A stretch of DNA of 49,018 nt, taken from NCBI GenBank assembly GCA_964394205.1, contig CAYMVS010000011.1, positions 1 to 49,018 on the forward strand. The letters are read 5' to 3'. Positions 1 through 8,890 of this stretch are shown here, one piece after another (position 1 is the first letter of the stretch; the number at the start of each line of letters is the position of its first letter). The notes beneath the pieces are model-generated. The model was not told where the DNA came from. It saw only the letters and a list, made by a program, of their open reading frames with translations, and ran no database searches. Both the position numbers and the translations under genes were made by a program. The stretch comes from HGM05190 sp964394205. Lineage in GTDB: Bacteria > Bacteroidota > Bacteroidia > Bacteroidales > Muribaculaceae.

Positions 1-160
1 CGCCCTTACCGGATCAGGAAAGATCAAGAGAAAACACGCCTTCAAGAGCCACATCTTGACAAAGAAGACCAAGAAGCAGAAACGCAACTTGACTCACTTT
101 GGCCTGGTGGCAAAAGTTGACGCCGGCAACGTGAAAGAACTTCTCGGCATGAAGTCGTAA
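1..160 (+). CDS. rpmI: 50S ribosomal protein L35, 3' part
   Basis: The first base of the window falls inside this gene, so the start is missing. Reading from base 2 gives 52 residues beginning ALTGSGKIKRKHAF and ending in GMKS before TAA at 158-160. The run of Lys/Arg and the KRKHAFKSH segment match the C-terminal two thirds of ribosomal protein L35, a small basic protein of the large subunit that binds 23S rRNA. It is followed by rplT, the usual infC-rpmI-rplT order in bacteria, so infC is expected just outside the window. The 158 nt between rpmI and rplT hold no gene; no convincing terminator is seen there, so co-transcription is likely. Confidence 0.95.
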   Translation, partial: ALTGSGKIKRKHAFKSHILTKKTKKQKRNLTHFGLVAKVDAGNVKELLGMKS

Positions 161-318
161 GCCACTTCACACTCTTGACGCGCTGCGGGACCGCGCCTAT
201 CTCCAACCAACACCTGTAAAGCCCCGCTATAATCTTATTACACATTTTTATTAACCGAGTGAACAGCACTAAAGAGCTTTGACAAAAAGCCGCTGTCAGT
301 CAAAAACAAAAAATTGAA

Positions 319-666
319 ATGCCAAGATCAGTAAATCATGTAGCTTCACGAGCTCGCCGAAAGAAAATCTTAAAACTCACCCGCGGCTATTTTGGCTGCC
401 GTAAGAATGTATGGACCGTTGCCAAAAACACTTGGGAAAAAGGTTTGACCTATGCTTACCGCGACCGCAAAGACAAAAAGCGCAATTTCCGCGCTCTTTG
501 GATCCAGCGTATCAATGCCGCTGCCCGTGTTGAAGGTCTTTCTTACAGCAAGCTGATGGGTCTCATCCACAAATCGGGTATCGAGATCAACCGCAAGGTC
601 CTTGCCGACCTCGCCCTCAACAACCCCGCCGCTTTCAAGGCTGTTGTTGACAAGGTGAAAGCTTAA
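319..666 (+). CDS. rplT: 50S ribosomal protein L20
   Basis: This 115-residue protein starts MPRSVNHVASRARRKK and has the typical L20 layout: a basic extended N-terminal tail (about residues 1-60, rich in Arg/Lys with the segment GYFGCRKN) followed by a globular helical domain ending in AFKAVVDKVKA. L20 binds 23S rRNA early in large-subunit assembly and in several bacteria represses its own operon by binding the mRNA. Length and sequence are those of the family. The ATG at 319 gives the canonical N-terminus. It lies downstream of rpmI and is followed by a strong hairpin at 723-754 that should end this ribosomal operon. Confidence 0.98.
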   Translation: MPRSVNHVASRARRKKILKLTRGYFGCRKNVWTVAKNTWEKGLTYAYRDRKDKKRNFRALWIQRINAAARVEGLSYSKLMGLIHKSGIEINRKVLADLALNNPAAFKAVVDKVKA

Positions 667-722
667 AAGACTTGTCTTAACCCGGGTCTTACCGACCGGG
701 TGAACATCAATCAAAAGGCACT

Positions 723-760
723 CGAGCCGTTGGCCGCTGACGGCCGGCGGCTCGGTTGTT
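723..760 (+). terminator. Intrinsic terminator after rplT
   Basis: Bases 723-736 (CGAGCCG then TTGGCCG) pair with 741-754 (CGGCCGG then CGGCTCG) around a CTGA tetraloop, giving a 14-bp GC-rich stem with two G-T pairs, followed directly by the T-rich tract TTGTTTCT. This is a textbook factor-independent terminator 56 nt after the rplT stop. The alkyltransferase ATG at 771 lies just beyond it. Confidence 0.85.
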
Positions 761-770
761 TCTCCAACTA

Positions 771-1310
771 ATGAACCGCGTTATTGTCAGTCACTATCAG
801 TCGCCCGCGGGAGAGCTGATTGTCGGCTCGCGTGGCGATAGCCTGGTGTTGTGTGACTGGATGGGTGGATATACACCCGGTTCGGGTCGCCACCACCCTG
901 TCTTCAATTCGGGACGGCAGGTTGTCAAAGGCACCTCCTCTGTAATAAAAGAGGCTATCGTTCAGCTAAATGAATATTTTGAAGGGGGCCGACGGGAGTT
1001 TTCAATACCTGTCGCTCTTTTTGGAAGCGACTTTCAGCGCCGGGTTTGGAACGAACTGATGAATATTCCCTACGGCTCCACCGTCTCCTATCTCGAGATC
1101 GCCCGCCGCGTCGGCAACCCCAAAGCAGTGAGAGCGGTCGCCTCGGCCATCGCGGCAAATATTGTCTCAATATTTGTGCCCTGCCACAGGGTCATCGGGA
1201 GCGACAACAGGTTGACCGGTTATCGCGGAGGTCTCAAAGCCAAGTCCATGCTGCTCAATATCGAGTCGCGCGACACGATGCTACCATTCAACTATGATAC
1301 AGAGATTTAG
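771..1310 (+). CDS. ogt: Methylated-DNA--protein-cysteine S-methyltransferase
   Basis: A 179-residue suicide DNA-repair protein that moves the alkyl group from O6-alkylguanine to its own cysteine. The active-site motif PCHRV is present with the acceptor Cys at about residue 138, followed by GYRGGLKAKSMLL, the conserved DNA-binding C-terminal part; the segment GSTVSYLEIARRVGNPKAVRAV is the recognition-helix region. The N-terminal ribonuclease-like domain (residues 1-85) is more divergent, as usual. I chose the ATG at 771; a TTG at 756 lies in the T-tract of the preceding terminator and is unlikely. The 3' end overlaps the next gene by 17 nt, so the two are probably translated together. Family assignment is firm; whether it is Ogt-like or Ada C-domain-like is only nominal. 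Confidence 0.93.
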   Translation: MNRVIVSHYQSPAGELIVGSRGDSLVLCDWMGGYTPGSGRHHPVFNSGRQVVKGTSSVIKEAIVQLNEYFEGGRREFSIPVALFGSDFQRRVWNELMNIPYGSTVSYLEIARRVGNPKAVRAVASAIAANIVSIFVPCHRVIGSDNRLTGYRGGLKAKSMLLNIESRDTMLPFNYDTEI

Positions 1311-2490
1311 ACGATTGTCAAAAGACACCGCGTTTGCCGTGCTGTTAGCACTCAGCGCGTCCCACTGTCTCAATGACCTGCTTCAGTCGGTCATAACAGC
1401 CATTTACCCGATGCTGAAAGCCGACCTGCACCTTAATTTCGCCCAAATTGGCATCATCACCCTTGTCTACCAACTGGCCGCATCGGTGTTTCAGCCCGTG
1501 GTGGGATATGCTTTCGACAAACGGCCCTTTGTCTACAGCCTTCCGGCCGGGATGTGTTCGACAACAATAGGAATCGTAATTTTCTCGCTAAGCAACACTT
1601 TTGCAGGTATTCTGCTGTCAGTGTTTCTTGTCGGGTTAGGGTCGGCGACACTACACCCCGAGGCCTCACGCATAACCTCGCTGGCGGGACACAACCGGCG
1701 GGGTTTCGCCCAGTCGATATTTCAGGTCGGAGGCAACCTCGGGGGATCAATCGGCCCGTTGCTCGTAGCCCTTATTGTCGCGCCCCACGGCCGGCGGTAT
1801 GTTTTGTTGTTCCTGATATTCTCGGCGCTCTGTTTTGCAGCCATGAAACCCGCTACCGGGTGGTACAGGAAATATCTCGCCACCCTCAATCGCGACATGA
1901 CAAAGAGCAAGTCTCATGGCAAAATGCCGCTCTCAAAGATGAAAACAATACTGACCATCTGTGTCATTGTCGTTCTCATTTTCTCCAAATATATCTACAT
2001 GGCGAGCATCTCGAGCTACTACACATTCTACATCATCGAGCGATTTGGGGTAAAGGTGTCAACTTCACAGATAATGCTGTTTCTGTTTGTGGTCTCAACA
2101 GCCATAGGCACCCTTGTTGGCGGCCCCATCGGTGACCGCTATGGCCGCAAGGTTGTAATCTGGATCTCGATACTCGGCACAGCTCCTTTCAGCATGCTGT
2201 TGCCTCACGCGTCGATTGTGCCGACCGCCATGCTGAGCTTTTGTGCCGGGTTCATGCTTTCGTCGGCATTTCCGGCGATACTGCTTTACGCTCAAGAACT
2301 GCTCCCCACCAGGCTTGGCATGATCTCAGGTCTGTTTTTTGGCTTTGCCTTTGGCGTCGGAGGAATAGCATCGGCTGTATTAGGCTTTTGTGCTGACAAT
2401 TACGGCGTAGTCGAGATATTCAATTGGTGTGCATTCACTCCTCTGTTGGGAGCCGTCGCCATCCTGTTGCCCGACCTGCGAATGAGGTAG
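1294..2490 (+). CDS. MFS transporter, fosmidomycin-resistance (Fsr) type
   Basis: A 398-residue inner-membrane protein with about 12 hydrophobic segments. The N-terminal pattern (ASHCLNDLLQS, AIYPMLK, FAQIGIITLVYQL, SLPAGM, HPEASRI, QSIFQVGGNLGGSIGPL) is that of the Fsr subgroup of the major facilitator superfamily, whose E. coli member exports fosmidomycin. A second motif, GGPIGDRYGRK at about residues 275-285, is the usual MFS loop. The true substrate here is unknown. It overlaps ogt by 17 nt. Downstream, after a relic, lies dxr, the gene for the fosmidomycin target, which may or may not be meaningful. The stop codon abuts the first recognisable base of an ATPase relic at 2491, so the C-terminus could have been slightly altered by whatever joined the two sequences; the protein nonetheless looks full length. 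Confidence 0.88.
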   Translation: MIQRFRRLSKDTAFAVLLALSASHCLNDLLQSVITAIYPMLKADLHLNFAQIGIITLVYQLAASVFQPVVGYAFDKRPFVYSLPAGMCSTTIGIVIFSLSNTFAGILLSVFLVGLGSATLHPEASRITSLAGHNRRGFAQSIFQVGGNLGGSIGPLLVALIVAPHGRRYVLLFLIFSALCFAAMKPATGWYRKYLATLNRDMTKSKSHGKMPLSKMKTILTICVIVVLIFSKYIYMASISSYYTFYIIERFGVKVSTSQIMLFLFVVSTAIGTLVGGPIGDRYGRKVVIWISILGTAPFSMLLPHASIVPTAMLSFCAGFMLSSAFPAILLYAQELLPTRLGMISGLFFGFAFGVGGIASAVLGFCADNYGVVEIFNWCAFTPLLGAVAILLPDLRMR

Positions 2491-2993
2491 GTAGATGAAA
2501 TTCAACATGTACCGGAATTTGAGGACGTGCTGAACAGTTATCTGAAAATGCCCAATGCAGATGTTTATGTAACAGGAATAATGCCAAATTCCTTTCTAAA
2601 GATGTGATAACTACGTTTAGAGGTCGAGGAGATGAAATAAAATTATACCCATTGAGTTTCCGCGAAGTATATCCATATATGGATATGCTCAAAGACCGTG
2701 CTCTAACGACATATATGCTTTATGGTGGTTTACCGCAGGTTTTTTTGGGAAAGAATGATGAGGAAAAGAATGAGTACCTTAAAGGCTTGTTTACACACAC
2801 TTACCTTAAAGATATTGTGGAACGTTACAACATTCGCAATACAGAAATCCTCGATGAATTATTGAATATTCTTGCCTCAGGAATTGGCGCCCTGACTAAC
2901 CCGACGAAACTTACAAACACTTTTAAATGATGTATCTCATAAGAAAACTTCCAATGCCTCATTGCCTCATTATGTATAAAATGATGCAATGGT
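2491..2993 (+). pseudogene. Relic of an AAA ATPase with DUF4143 domain
   Basis: A broken coding sequence, AT-richer than its neighbours. Translation from 2491 gives VDEIQHVPEFEDVLNSYL and a segment DVYVTG, the Walker B and sensor region of the archaeal-type ATPases that carry a DUF4143 tail. After VTG a one-base deletion (near 2578) throws the frame; the correct continuation NAKFLSKDV then GRGDEIKLYPLSFREVY is found one frame over. It runs on through YMLYGGLPQVF and ILASGIGALTNPTKL to a stop at 2928-2930, while the expected continuation DVSHKK is again in another frame, as after a one-base insertion. The N-terminal Walker A domain is absent. It is therefore 5'-truncated, twice frameshifted and non-functional, probably the trace of a mobile or duplicated gene. 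Confidence 0.82.
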
Positions 2994-3090
2994 GGAACTT
3001 TTCTGATCATTTCAATTGCCATTTAAATCCTTTTTCGCTAATTCACACATGCTTGTTTAATCTGCGCGACAAAAACACTCTTGACCAAGT

Positions 3091-3121
3091 TTTGTAAAGC
3101 GCAAAAAATGTTGTAAATTTG
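3091..3121 (+). promoter_or_regulatory. Bacteroidota-type promoter for dxr operon
   Basis: TTTG at 3091-3094 and TAAATTTG at 3114-3121 are separated by 19 nt, matching the Bacteroidota -33/-7 consensus (TTTG, 19-21 nt, TAnnTTTG). The dxr ATG follows 30 nt after the -7 box. A TTG codon at 3119 that would extend dxr lies inside the -7 box and is rejected as a start. Confidence 0.75.
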
Positions 3122-3151
3122 TCGTTGAAAGTTATTTTTAACCATCAAAAC

Positions 3152-4309
3152 ATGACAAAAAATATTGCGGTGCTGGGGAGTACCGGCTCCATTGGCACGC
3201 AAACAATTGATATAATCGAGCGTTATCGTGACCGCCTGAGGGCAACTGTGCTCGTGGCCGGCAGAAACGTGGGCTCTCTTGTCGAGCAGGCCCGGCGGGT
3301 CAAGCCCGCGCTCGTGGTGATTGCCGATGAGTCAAAATATGACGAGCTTAAAGAGGCGCTCGCCGATACCGACACAGAGGTGGCTGCGGGGACAAAGGCG
3401 ATACTCGAGGCCATGGAGCGTGAAGATGTCGATACCGTTGTCACGGCAACGGTTGGCTACAGCGGCCTTGAGCCGACACTGCGCGCCATTAAGGCCGGCA
3501 AGGATATCGCCCTTGCCAACAAAGAGACGCTTGTGGTGGCCGGCGAGCTCGTCAAGCGCCGCCTGGCCGAGAGCCGCTCGCGCGTCATTCCGGTCGACAG
3601 TGAACATTCAGCTATTTATCAATGTCTTTCAGGAGAAGACACCGATACTGTGAGCCGTCTGATTATCACCGCGTCGGGCGGACCGTTCCTGCGCCTGTCG
3701 GCCAACGAGCTGAAAGCCGTCAAGGCTGCCGACGCCCTGCGTCACCCCAATTGGAAGATGGGTCTAAAGATCACAATCGACTCGGCCACCATGATGAACA
3801 AAGCCTTTGAGATAATCGAGGCTCAATGGCTCTTTGACATCGCCCCGTCGCGCATCACGCCGATCGTTCACCCTCAGTCGATCGTTCACTCGATGGTTGA
3901 GTTTATCGACGGGGCCGTCAAGGCTCAGCTCGGCGTCCCCGACATGCATCTTCCCATCAGCTATGCCTTGGGCGAGGCTTGCCGTCTCCCCTCCCCCATG
4001 CCCGGACTGCAACCGGCCATGTTTGCCAATCTCACGTTTGAGGAACCCGACGAGGACCGTTTCCCCTGCCTGACGCTTGCACGGCGCTCGGCGACCGAGG
4101 GGGGCACGACCGCCTGCATCATCAATGCTGCCAACGAGATAGCGGTCGACTCGTTTCTCAAAGGCAAAATTTCATTTCCCGATATCTACCGGCTCATCGA
4201 CACGACACTATCACGGGTCGGCACCATCGACAATCCCTGTTTTGAAGACTACGTGGCGACAAATGACCAGGCACGACGTGTCGCCACCCAACTAATATCT
4301 ACAATCTAA
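3152..4309 (+). CDS. dxr: 1-deoxy-D-xylulose 5-phosphate reductoisomerase
   Basis: A 385-residue cytosolic enzyme that converts DXP to 2-C-methyl-D-erythritol 4-phosphate with NADPH and a divalent metal, the committed step of the MEP isoprenoid pathway and the target of fosmidomycin. Visible features are the nucleotide-binding GSTGSIG near the N-terminus, ANKETLV, the metal-site VDSEHSA segment, SGGPF, HPNWKMG, MMNKAFE and HPQSIVHSMVEF. Length is normal. I placed the start at the ATG that yields MTKNIAVLGSTG. A promoter sits directly upstream, and the stop codon overlaps the start of rseP (TAATG), so it heads a co-transcribed run. Confidence 0.97.
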   Translation: MTKNIAVLGSTGSIGTQTIDIIERYRDRLRATVLVAGRNVGSLVEQARRVKPALVVIADESKYDELKEALADTDTEVAAGTKAILEAMEREDVDTVVTATVGYSGLEPTLRAIKAGKDIALANKETLVVAGELVKRRLAESRSRVIPVDSEHSAIYQCLSGEDTDTVSRLIITASGGPFLRLSANELKAVKAADALRHPNWKMGLKITIDSATMMNKAFEIIEAQWLFDIAPSRITPIVHPQSIVHSMVEFIDGAVKAQLGVPDMHLPISYALGEACRLPSPMPGLQPAMFANLTFEEPDEDRFPCLTLARRSATEGGTTACIINAANEIAVDSFLKGKISFPDIYRLIDTTLSRVGTIDNPCFEDYVATNDQARRVATQLISTI

Positions 4310-5673
4310 TGGAATCGTTTCTTATAAAAGCATTGCAACTCATTGCCGCATTGGCCCTTTTGGTGACCATACACGAGTTTGGTCATTATATCATGGCACG
4401 TATCTTCGGCATAAGAGTGGAAAAATTCTACCTGTTCTTTAACCCGTGGTTCTCGCTGTTTAAATGGAAACCCAAGCCGGGCCCTCAGCGTCTCGACAAG
4501 AACAGCAACCCCAAAGCGTCATGGCGCGACACAGAGTATGGCATCGGTTGGATTCCGCTCGGAGGATATGTCAAAATCGCCGGCATGATTGACGAGTCGA
4601 TGGATAAAGAGCAGATGAAGCAACCGGCAAAGCCCGATGAATTCCGGTCAAAACCGGCCTATCAGCGACTCATGGTCATGATTGGCGGCGTGTTGTTCAA
4701 TTTCATCCTGGCCATCATCATCTATGCAGGCATCGCCCTCTACTGGGGTGAGAAATACATCCCGTTGGAGAACGCGACCGAGGGTATGGAATTTGCACAG
4801 GCCGCTCAGGAGATCGGTTTCAGGAATGGCGATATACCCCTCAGTGCCGATGGTCAAAAACTCGATGCCTCGACCGGCGACTACGCCCTACGCATGGTTG
4901 AAGCCCGCGAGGTTAAGGTGTTGCGTGGCCATCGCGACACAGTGTCGATCGCCATCCCCGACAATTTCATCTTCAAGATCAACAAAGACGAGGGTTTCAT
5001 GGCCTATCGTGTGCCGGTCTATGTGGCCAATGTGGTCAACGGCGAGCCGGCCTCAAAAGCCGGTCTCAAGAGCGGCGACCATATTGTCGCCATCGACAGC
5101 ATTGCCACGCCGTCTTTCAGCGAGCTGACTGAAGCCCTCAAGCAATTTGCCGGAAAGCCGACAACCGTCACCGTAGAGCGCGACGGCTCGCGCCTGACTC
5201 TCGAGGTCACACCAACCGACGGTGGCAAGCTTGGATTCCAGCTCACCCCCATCACCGACATCTATGAGACAGTCACAAACCGTTTCAACGTGTTCACAGC
5301 CCTTCCAAAAGGATGGGAGATCGGGACACGTCAGCTTGGCAACTACGTCGGCTCGTTGGGTCACGTCTTTTCCAAAGAGGGTGCAGAGAGCCTTGGTGGT
5401 TTCGGGGCTATCGGATCAATGTTCCCCGACAAATGGAATTGGCTGTCTTTCTGGGAAATAACAGCCTTCCTATCGGTCATACTCGCGTTCATGAACATAA
5501 TCCCGATCCCGGCGCTCGACGGTGGCCATGTGCTGTTTCTTCTGTGGGAAATTATAACGCGCCGTCAGCCGAGCGAGAAATTTCTCGAGTGGGCCCAGAT
5601 GTGTGGCATGGCGTTCCTGATTATACTACTATTGTATGCCAATGGCAATGACATTTTCAGAGCATTAAAATGA
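4309..5673 (+). CDS. rseP: RIP metalloprotease RseP (site-2 protease)
   Basis: A 454-residue inner-membrane zinc protease. The zinc-binding HEFGH motif is in the first transmembrane segment (residues about 23-27) and the second ligand motif lies in PIPALDGGH near the C-terminus; four hydrophobic segments frame them. A PDZ-like domain occurs around residues 225-315 (VVNGEPASKAGLKSGDHIV), and the start of a first PDZ-like unit (AQEIGFRNGDIPL) precedes it. In other bacteria this family cleaves anti-sigma factors or signal peptides within the membrane. The stretch after the first transmembrane segment (KWKPKPGPQRLDKNSNPK, WRDTEYGIGWIPLGGYV) is typical of Bacteroidota members. The start overlaps the dxr stop and the end overlaps the next gene by ATGA. 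dxr-rseP adjacency is common in bacteria. Confidence 0.95.
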   Translation: MESFLIKALQLIAALALLVTIHEFGHYIMARIFGIRVEKFYLFFNPWFSLFKWKPKPGPQRLDKNSNPKASWRDTEYGIGWIPLGGYVKIAGMIDESMDKEQMKQPAKPDEFRSKPAYQRLMVMIGGVLFNFILAIIIYAGIALYWGEKYIPLENATEGMEFAQAAQEIGFRNGDIPLSADGQKLDASTGDYALRMVEAREVKVLRGHRDTVSIAIPDNFIFKINKDEGFMAYRVPVYVANVVNGEPASKAGLKSGDHIVAIDSIATPSFSELTEALKQFAGKPTTVTVERDGSRLTLEVTPTDGGKLGFQLTPITDIYETVTNRFNVFTALPKGWEIGTRQLGNYVGSLGHVFSKEGAESLGGFGAIGSMFPDKWNWLSFWEITAFLSVILAFMNIIPIPALDGGHVLFLLWEIITRRQPSEKFLEWAQMCGMAFLIILLLYANGNDIFRALK

Positions 5674-6857
5674 GTCAGTACAAACAAATAATACTCAAGC
5701 GAGGCAAAGAGGAATCACTTTTGAGATTTCACCCATGGGTGTTTTCGGGCGCGATCGAGACGATGGACCAGACCATTGAGGAGGGCGACACCGTTGCTGT
5801 CCTCAGCGCCGACCATCGGCCGCTTGGCGTTGGCCATTTTCAATTTGGCAGCATCGCCGTCAGGATGCTCACATCGGGCGACGAGGTGATTGACAGCGGG
5901 TTCTACCTCAAACGACTGATACAGGCACGCCAGCTACGCCAGACTCTCGGTTTATTTCGCCCCGACAATAACGCCTTTCGTCTGGTACACGGCGAGGGCG
6001 ACTTCCTGCCGGGACTCATTGTCGACCTTTATGGTGACACCGCCGTTGTGCAGGCCCACTCGCCGGCGATGCACTTTGCCCGCAAGATGATTGCCGACGG
6101 CTTGGTGAACATGCCCGGCTCACCGGTAAAAAATGTCTATTACAAGTCGGAGACAACGCTCCCTTTCATGGCCCATCTCGACCCGGTAAACGATTATATC
6201 TATGGCCAATACACAGGCAATGTAGCTATCGAGAACGGCTTGAAATTTCATGTCGACTGGCTCAAGGGACAAAAGACCGGCTTTTTTGTTGACCAACGCG
6301 ACAACCGCTCTCTTCTGCAGCAATATGCCGACGGGCGCAGCGTTCTCAACATGTTTTGCTACACCGGCGGCTTTTCTGTCTATGCCCTCAGGGGTAAGGC
6401 AAGAGAGGTTGTTTCGGTCGACAGCTCGGCAAAGGCCGTGACACTCACCGACGCAAACGTCGAGCTAAACTTCCCCGGCGACCCGCGCCACACGTCGGTT
6501 GCAATGGACGCCTTCAAATATCTCGGCGAGATGGAGCGTGGTCGCCACGACCTTATCATCCTCGACCCGCCGGCGTTTGCCAAACACCGCGGTGCAATAA
6601 AAAACGCTTTGAGAGGCTACCAACGCCTCAACATGAAAGGAATTGAAAAAATAGCCCCCGGGGGCATCCTGTTCACCTTTTCATGCTCTCAGGCAATCAC
6701 AAAAGAGCAGTTCAGGCTCGCCGTCTTCTCGGCAGCGGCACAGACGGGACGCAAGGTTCGCATCCTTCATCAGCTCACCCAACCGGCCGACCATCCGGTA
6801 AACATCTACCACCCCGAGGGGGAATATCTCAAGGGGCTGGTGCTTTATGTCGAATAA
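5670..6857 (+). CDS. Class I SAM-dependent rRNA methyltransferase, RlmI-like
   Basis: A 395-residue protein with an N-terminal PUA-like domain (residues 1-80, starting ILKRGKEESLL, HPWVFSGAI), a central domain and a Rossmann-fold methyltransferase. The SAM motif I is NMFCYTGGFSVYA, motif IV is LDPPAFAKHRG and the SCSQ motif appears near the C-terminus, as in RlmI, which makes m5C1962 in E. coli 23S rRNA. The SCS cysteine and DPPAF motif support a 5-methylcytosine mechanism. Which nucleotide it modifies here is not shown by the sequence. ATGA overlap with rseP indicates translational coupling. Confidence 0.9.
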   Translation: MSQYKQIILKRGKEESLLRFHPWVFSGAIETMDQTIEEGDTVAVLSADHRPLGVGHFQFGSIAVRMLTSGDEVIDSGFYLKRLIQARQLRQTLGLFRPDNNAFRLVHGEGDFLPGLIVDLYGDTAVVQAHSPAMHFARKMIADGLVNMPGSPVKNVYYKSETTLPFMAHLDPVNDYIYGQYTGNVAIENGLKFHVDWLKGQKTGFFVDQRDNRSLLQQYADGRSVLNMFCYTGGFSVYALRGKAREVVSVDSSAKAVTLTDANVELNFPGDPRHTSVAMDAFKYLGEMERGRHDLIILDPPAFAKHRGAIKNALRGYQRLNMKGIEKIAPGGILFTFSCSQAITKEQFRLAVFSAAAQTGRKVRILHQLTQPADHPVNIYHPEGEYLKGLVLYVE

Positions 6858-6870
6858 TCCATTATCTGTC

Positions 6871-8886
6871 ATGAAAATAAAATCAATCGCAAAACCGGCG
6901 GTACTGGCCGCCTCAATTGCAATCAGTGTAAACGCAATGTCAGCCGATAAGAATTTCAACTATGTCGTCGACCGTTTTGCCGACATCGAGGTGCTACGCT
7001 ACAAAGTGCCCGATTTTGAAAAACTTTCCCTTAACCAAAAACAGCTCATATATCATCTGACCGAGGCTGCCCTGGCCGGTCGTGACATCTTGTGGGATCA
7101 GAATTGCAAGTACAATCTTGTCATACGCGACCTGATGGAGAATGTCTACAACAACTACAGCGGCGACCGTGATGACAAGGAGTTCAAGGCTCTTGAAAAG
7201 TACCTCAAGCAGATATGGTTTGCCAACGGCATCCACCACCACTACTCGATGGATAAATTCATTCCCGAGTTCAGCCGAGGTTTCCTGTCGGCCGAGATAG
7301 CCAAACTTCCCGCCGACAAACAACCGGCGCCCGGGCAGATTGCACAACTGAACGAGGTGATTTTTAATCCCGACGTTCTGCCCAAGCGCGTCAATCAAGC
7401 TGAGGGTCAAGACCTTATACAGACATCGGCATGCAATTTCTATGACGGACTCACACAACCTCAGGTGGAAGCCTATTATGCCGCGTTGAAAGATCCCAAC
7501 GACCCGACACCCATCTCATGGGGCCTGAACACAAGGTTGACAACCGACAGCCGCGGCAACGTGGTCGAGGAGGTGTATCGCGTCGGAGGCCTTTATTCTC
7601 AGGCCATAGAGCGGATTGTCAATGAGCTGAAACTCGCCCGCGGGTTTGCCGAGAACGAGGCCCAGGCCGATATAATTGACAAGCTGATAGAGTATTACAC
7701 AACCGGCGATTTAAAGACATTTGACGACTATTCTATCTCTTGGGTCGAGGACAAAGACTCGCGGGTCGACTTTATAAACGGCTTTATAGAGAGCTATGGT
7801 GACCCGTTGGGCATGACCGGCTCGTGGGAGTCAATCGTCAATTTCAAGAATGAAAAGGCATCAGAAAGAACCGAGGCCATCTCGTCGGCAGCACAATGGT
7901 TTGAAGACCGCTCGCCGGTTGACCCCCGTTTCCGCAAACCCGAGGTGAAAGGTGTCAGCGCAAAGGTCATCACCGCCGCCATTCTTGCCGGCGACTCCTA
8001 TCCGGCGACCCCTATCGGCATCAATCTGCCCAACGCCAACTGGATTCGCGCCGCCCACGGCTCAAAATCGGTGACACTTGAGAATATCACCGAGGCATAC
8101 GACGAGGCTTCTCACGGCAATGGTTTCAACGAGGAGTTTGTCATTGACGAGCCTACACGCAAACTGCTTGACAAATACCTCTTTATAACAGACAATCTCC
8201 ACACCGACCTTCATGAATGTCTCGGTCACGGCTCGGGACGCCTGTTGCCCGGTGTCGACCCCGACGCTCTCAAGGCCCACGGGTCAACCCTCGAGGAGGC
8301 CCGCGCCGATCTGTTCGCCCTCTATTATCTTGCCGACCCCAAACTGATTGAATTGGGTGTACTCGACAACAAGGACGCCTATAAGGCTGAATATTACAAA
8401 TATATGCTTAACGGATTGATGACTCAGCTGATGCGTATCGAGCCGGGTAAAGATGTGGAAGAGGCCCACATGCGCAATCGTAAACTCATCGCCGAGTGGG
8501 TTCTTGAGCATGGTGCAAAAGACAAAGTTGTCGAGATGGTCAACATCAATGGCAAGACCTACGTCAAAATCAACGACTACAAAGCTCTGCGCAACCTCTT
8601 TGGTCAGCTGCTTGGCGAGATACAACGCATCAAGAGCGAGGGTGACTATGAGGCCGGCCGCGATCTGGTGGAAAAATATGCTGTCAAGGTAGACCCCACG
8701 CTTCACAAAGAGGTTCTCGACCGTTACGCCAATCTGAACATCGCGCCCTATAAAGGCTTTGTCAACCCGGTCTACACTCTCGTAAAAGACAAAAAGGGGA
8801 ATGTCACCGATGTTACCGTAACCTATACCGAAGACTACATCCCTCAGATGTTACGCTACTCAAAAAATTACTCGACGCTGAAATAA
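6871..8886 (+). CDS. Dipeptidyl-peptidase III (M49), exported form
   Basis: A 671-residue zinc exopeptidase of family M49 that removes dipeptides from N-termini. The zinc motif HECLGH starts at about residue 448 and the second motif EEARAD supplies the third ligand about 27 residues later, both as in Bacteroides DPP III. The N-terminus MKIKSIAKPAVLAASIAI...NAMSADK is a signal peptide without a lipobox cysteine, so the enzyme probably acts in the periplasm. I chose the ATG at 6871, which gives a clean signal peptide; an upstream ATG at 6847 overlaps the previous gene and would place nine polar residues in front. It sits 13 nt after the methyltransferase and likely shares its transcript. Confidence 0.92.
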   Translation: MKIKSIAKPAVLAASIAISVNAMSADKNFNYVVDRFADIEVLRYKVPDFEKLSLNQKQLIYHLTEAALAGRDILWDQNCKYNLVIRDLMENVYNNYSGDRDDKEFKALEKYLKQIWFANGIHHHYSMDKFIPEFSRGFLSAEIAKLPADKQPAPGQIAQLNEVIFNPDVLPKRVNQAEGQDLIQTSACNFYDGLTQPQVEAYYAALKDPNDPTPISWGLNTRLTTDSRGNVVEEVYRVGGLYSQAIERIVNELKLARGFAENEAQADIIDKLIEYYTTGDLKTFDDYSISWVEDKDSRVDFINGFIESYGDPLGMTGSWESIVNFKNEKASERTEAISSAAQWFEDRSPVDPRFRKPEVKGVSAKVITAAILAGDSYPATPIGINLPNANWIRAAHGSKSVTLENITEAYDEASHGNGFNEEFVIDEPTRKLLDKYLFITDNLHTDLHECLGHGSGRLLPGVDPDALKAHGSTLEEARADLFALYYLADPKLIELGVLDNKDAYKAEYYKYMLNGLMTQLMRIEPGKDVEEAHMRNRKLIAEWVLEHGAKDKVVEMVNINGKTYVKINDYKALRNLFGQLLGEIQRIKSEGDYEAGRDLVEKYAVKVDPTLHKEVLDRYANLNIAPYKGFVNPVYTLVKDKKGNVTDVTVTYTEDYIPQMLRYSKNYSTLK

Positions 8887-8890
8887 ACTC

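Noticed and set aside
679..700. A small ACCCGG/CCGGGT stem just after rplT.
   Set aside because: Six base pairs with no T-run; the stronger stem at 723-754 is the better terminator.
2604..2930. A 108-residue open frame with a start codon that looks like a small complete gene.
   Set aside because: It is the C-terminal remnant of the ATPase relic; the upstream homologous part is in another frame and the Walker A domain is gone, so it is not an independent gene.
3119..3151. Upstream TTG start that would lengthen Dxr by 11 residues.
   Set aside because: The TTG overlaps the -7 box TAAATTTG, and the extension has no family support; the ATG at 3152 gives the normal N-terminus.
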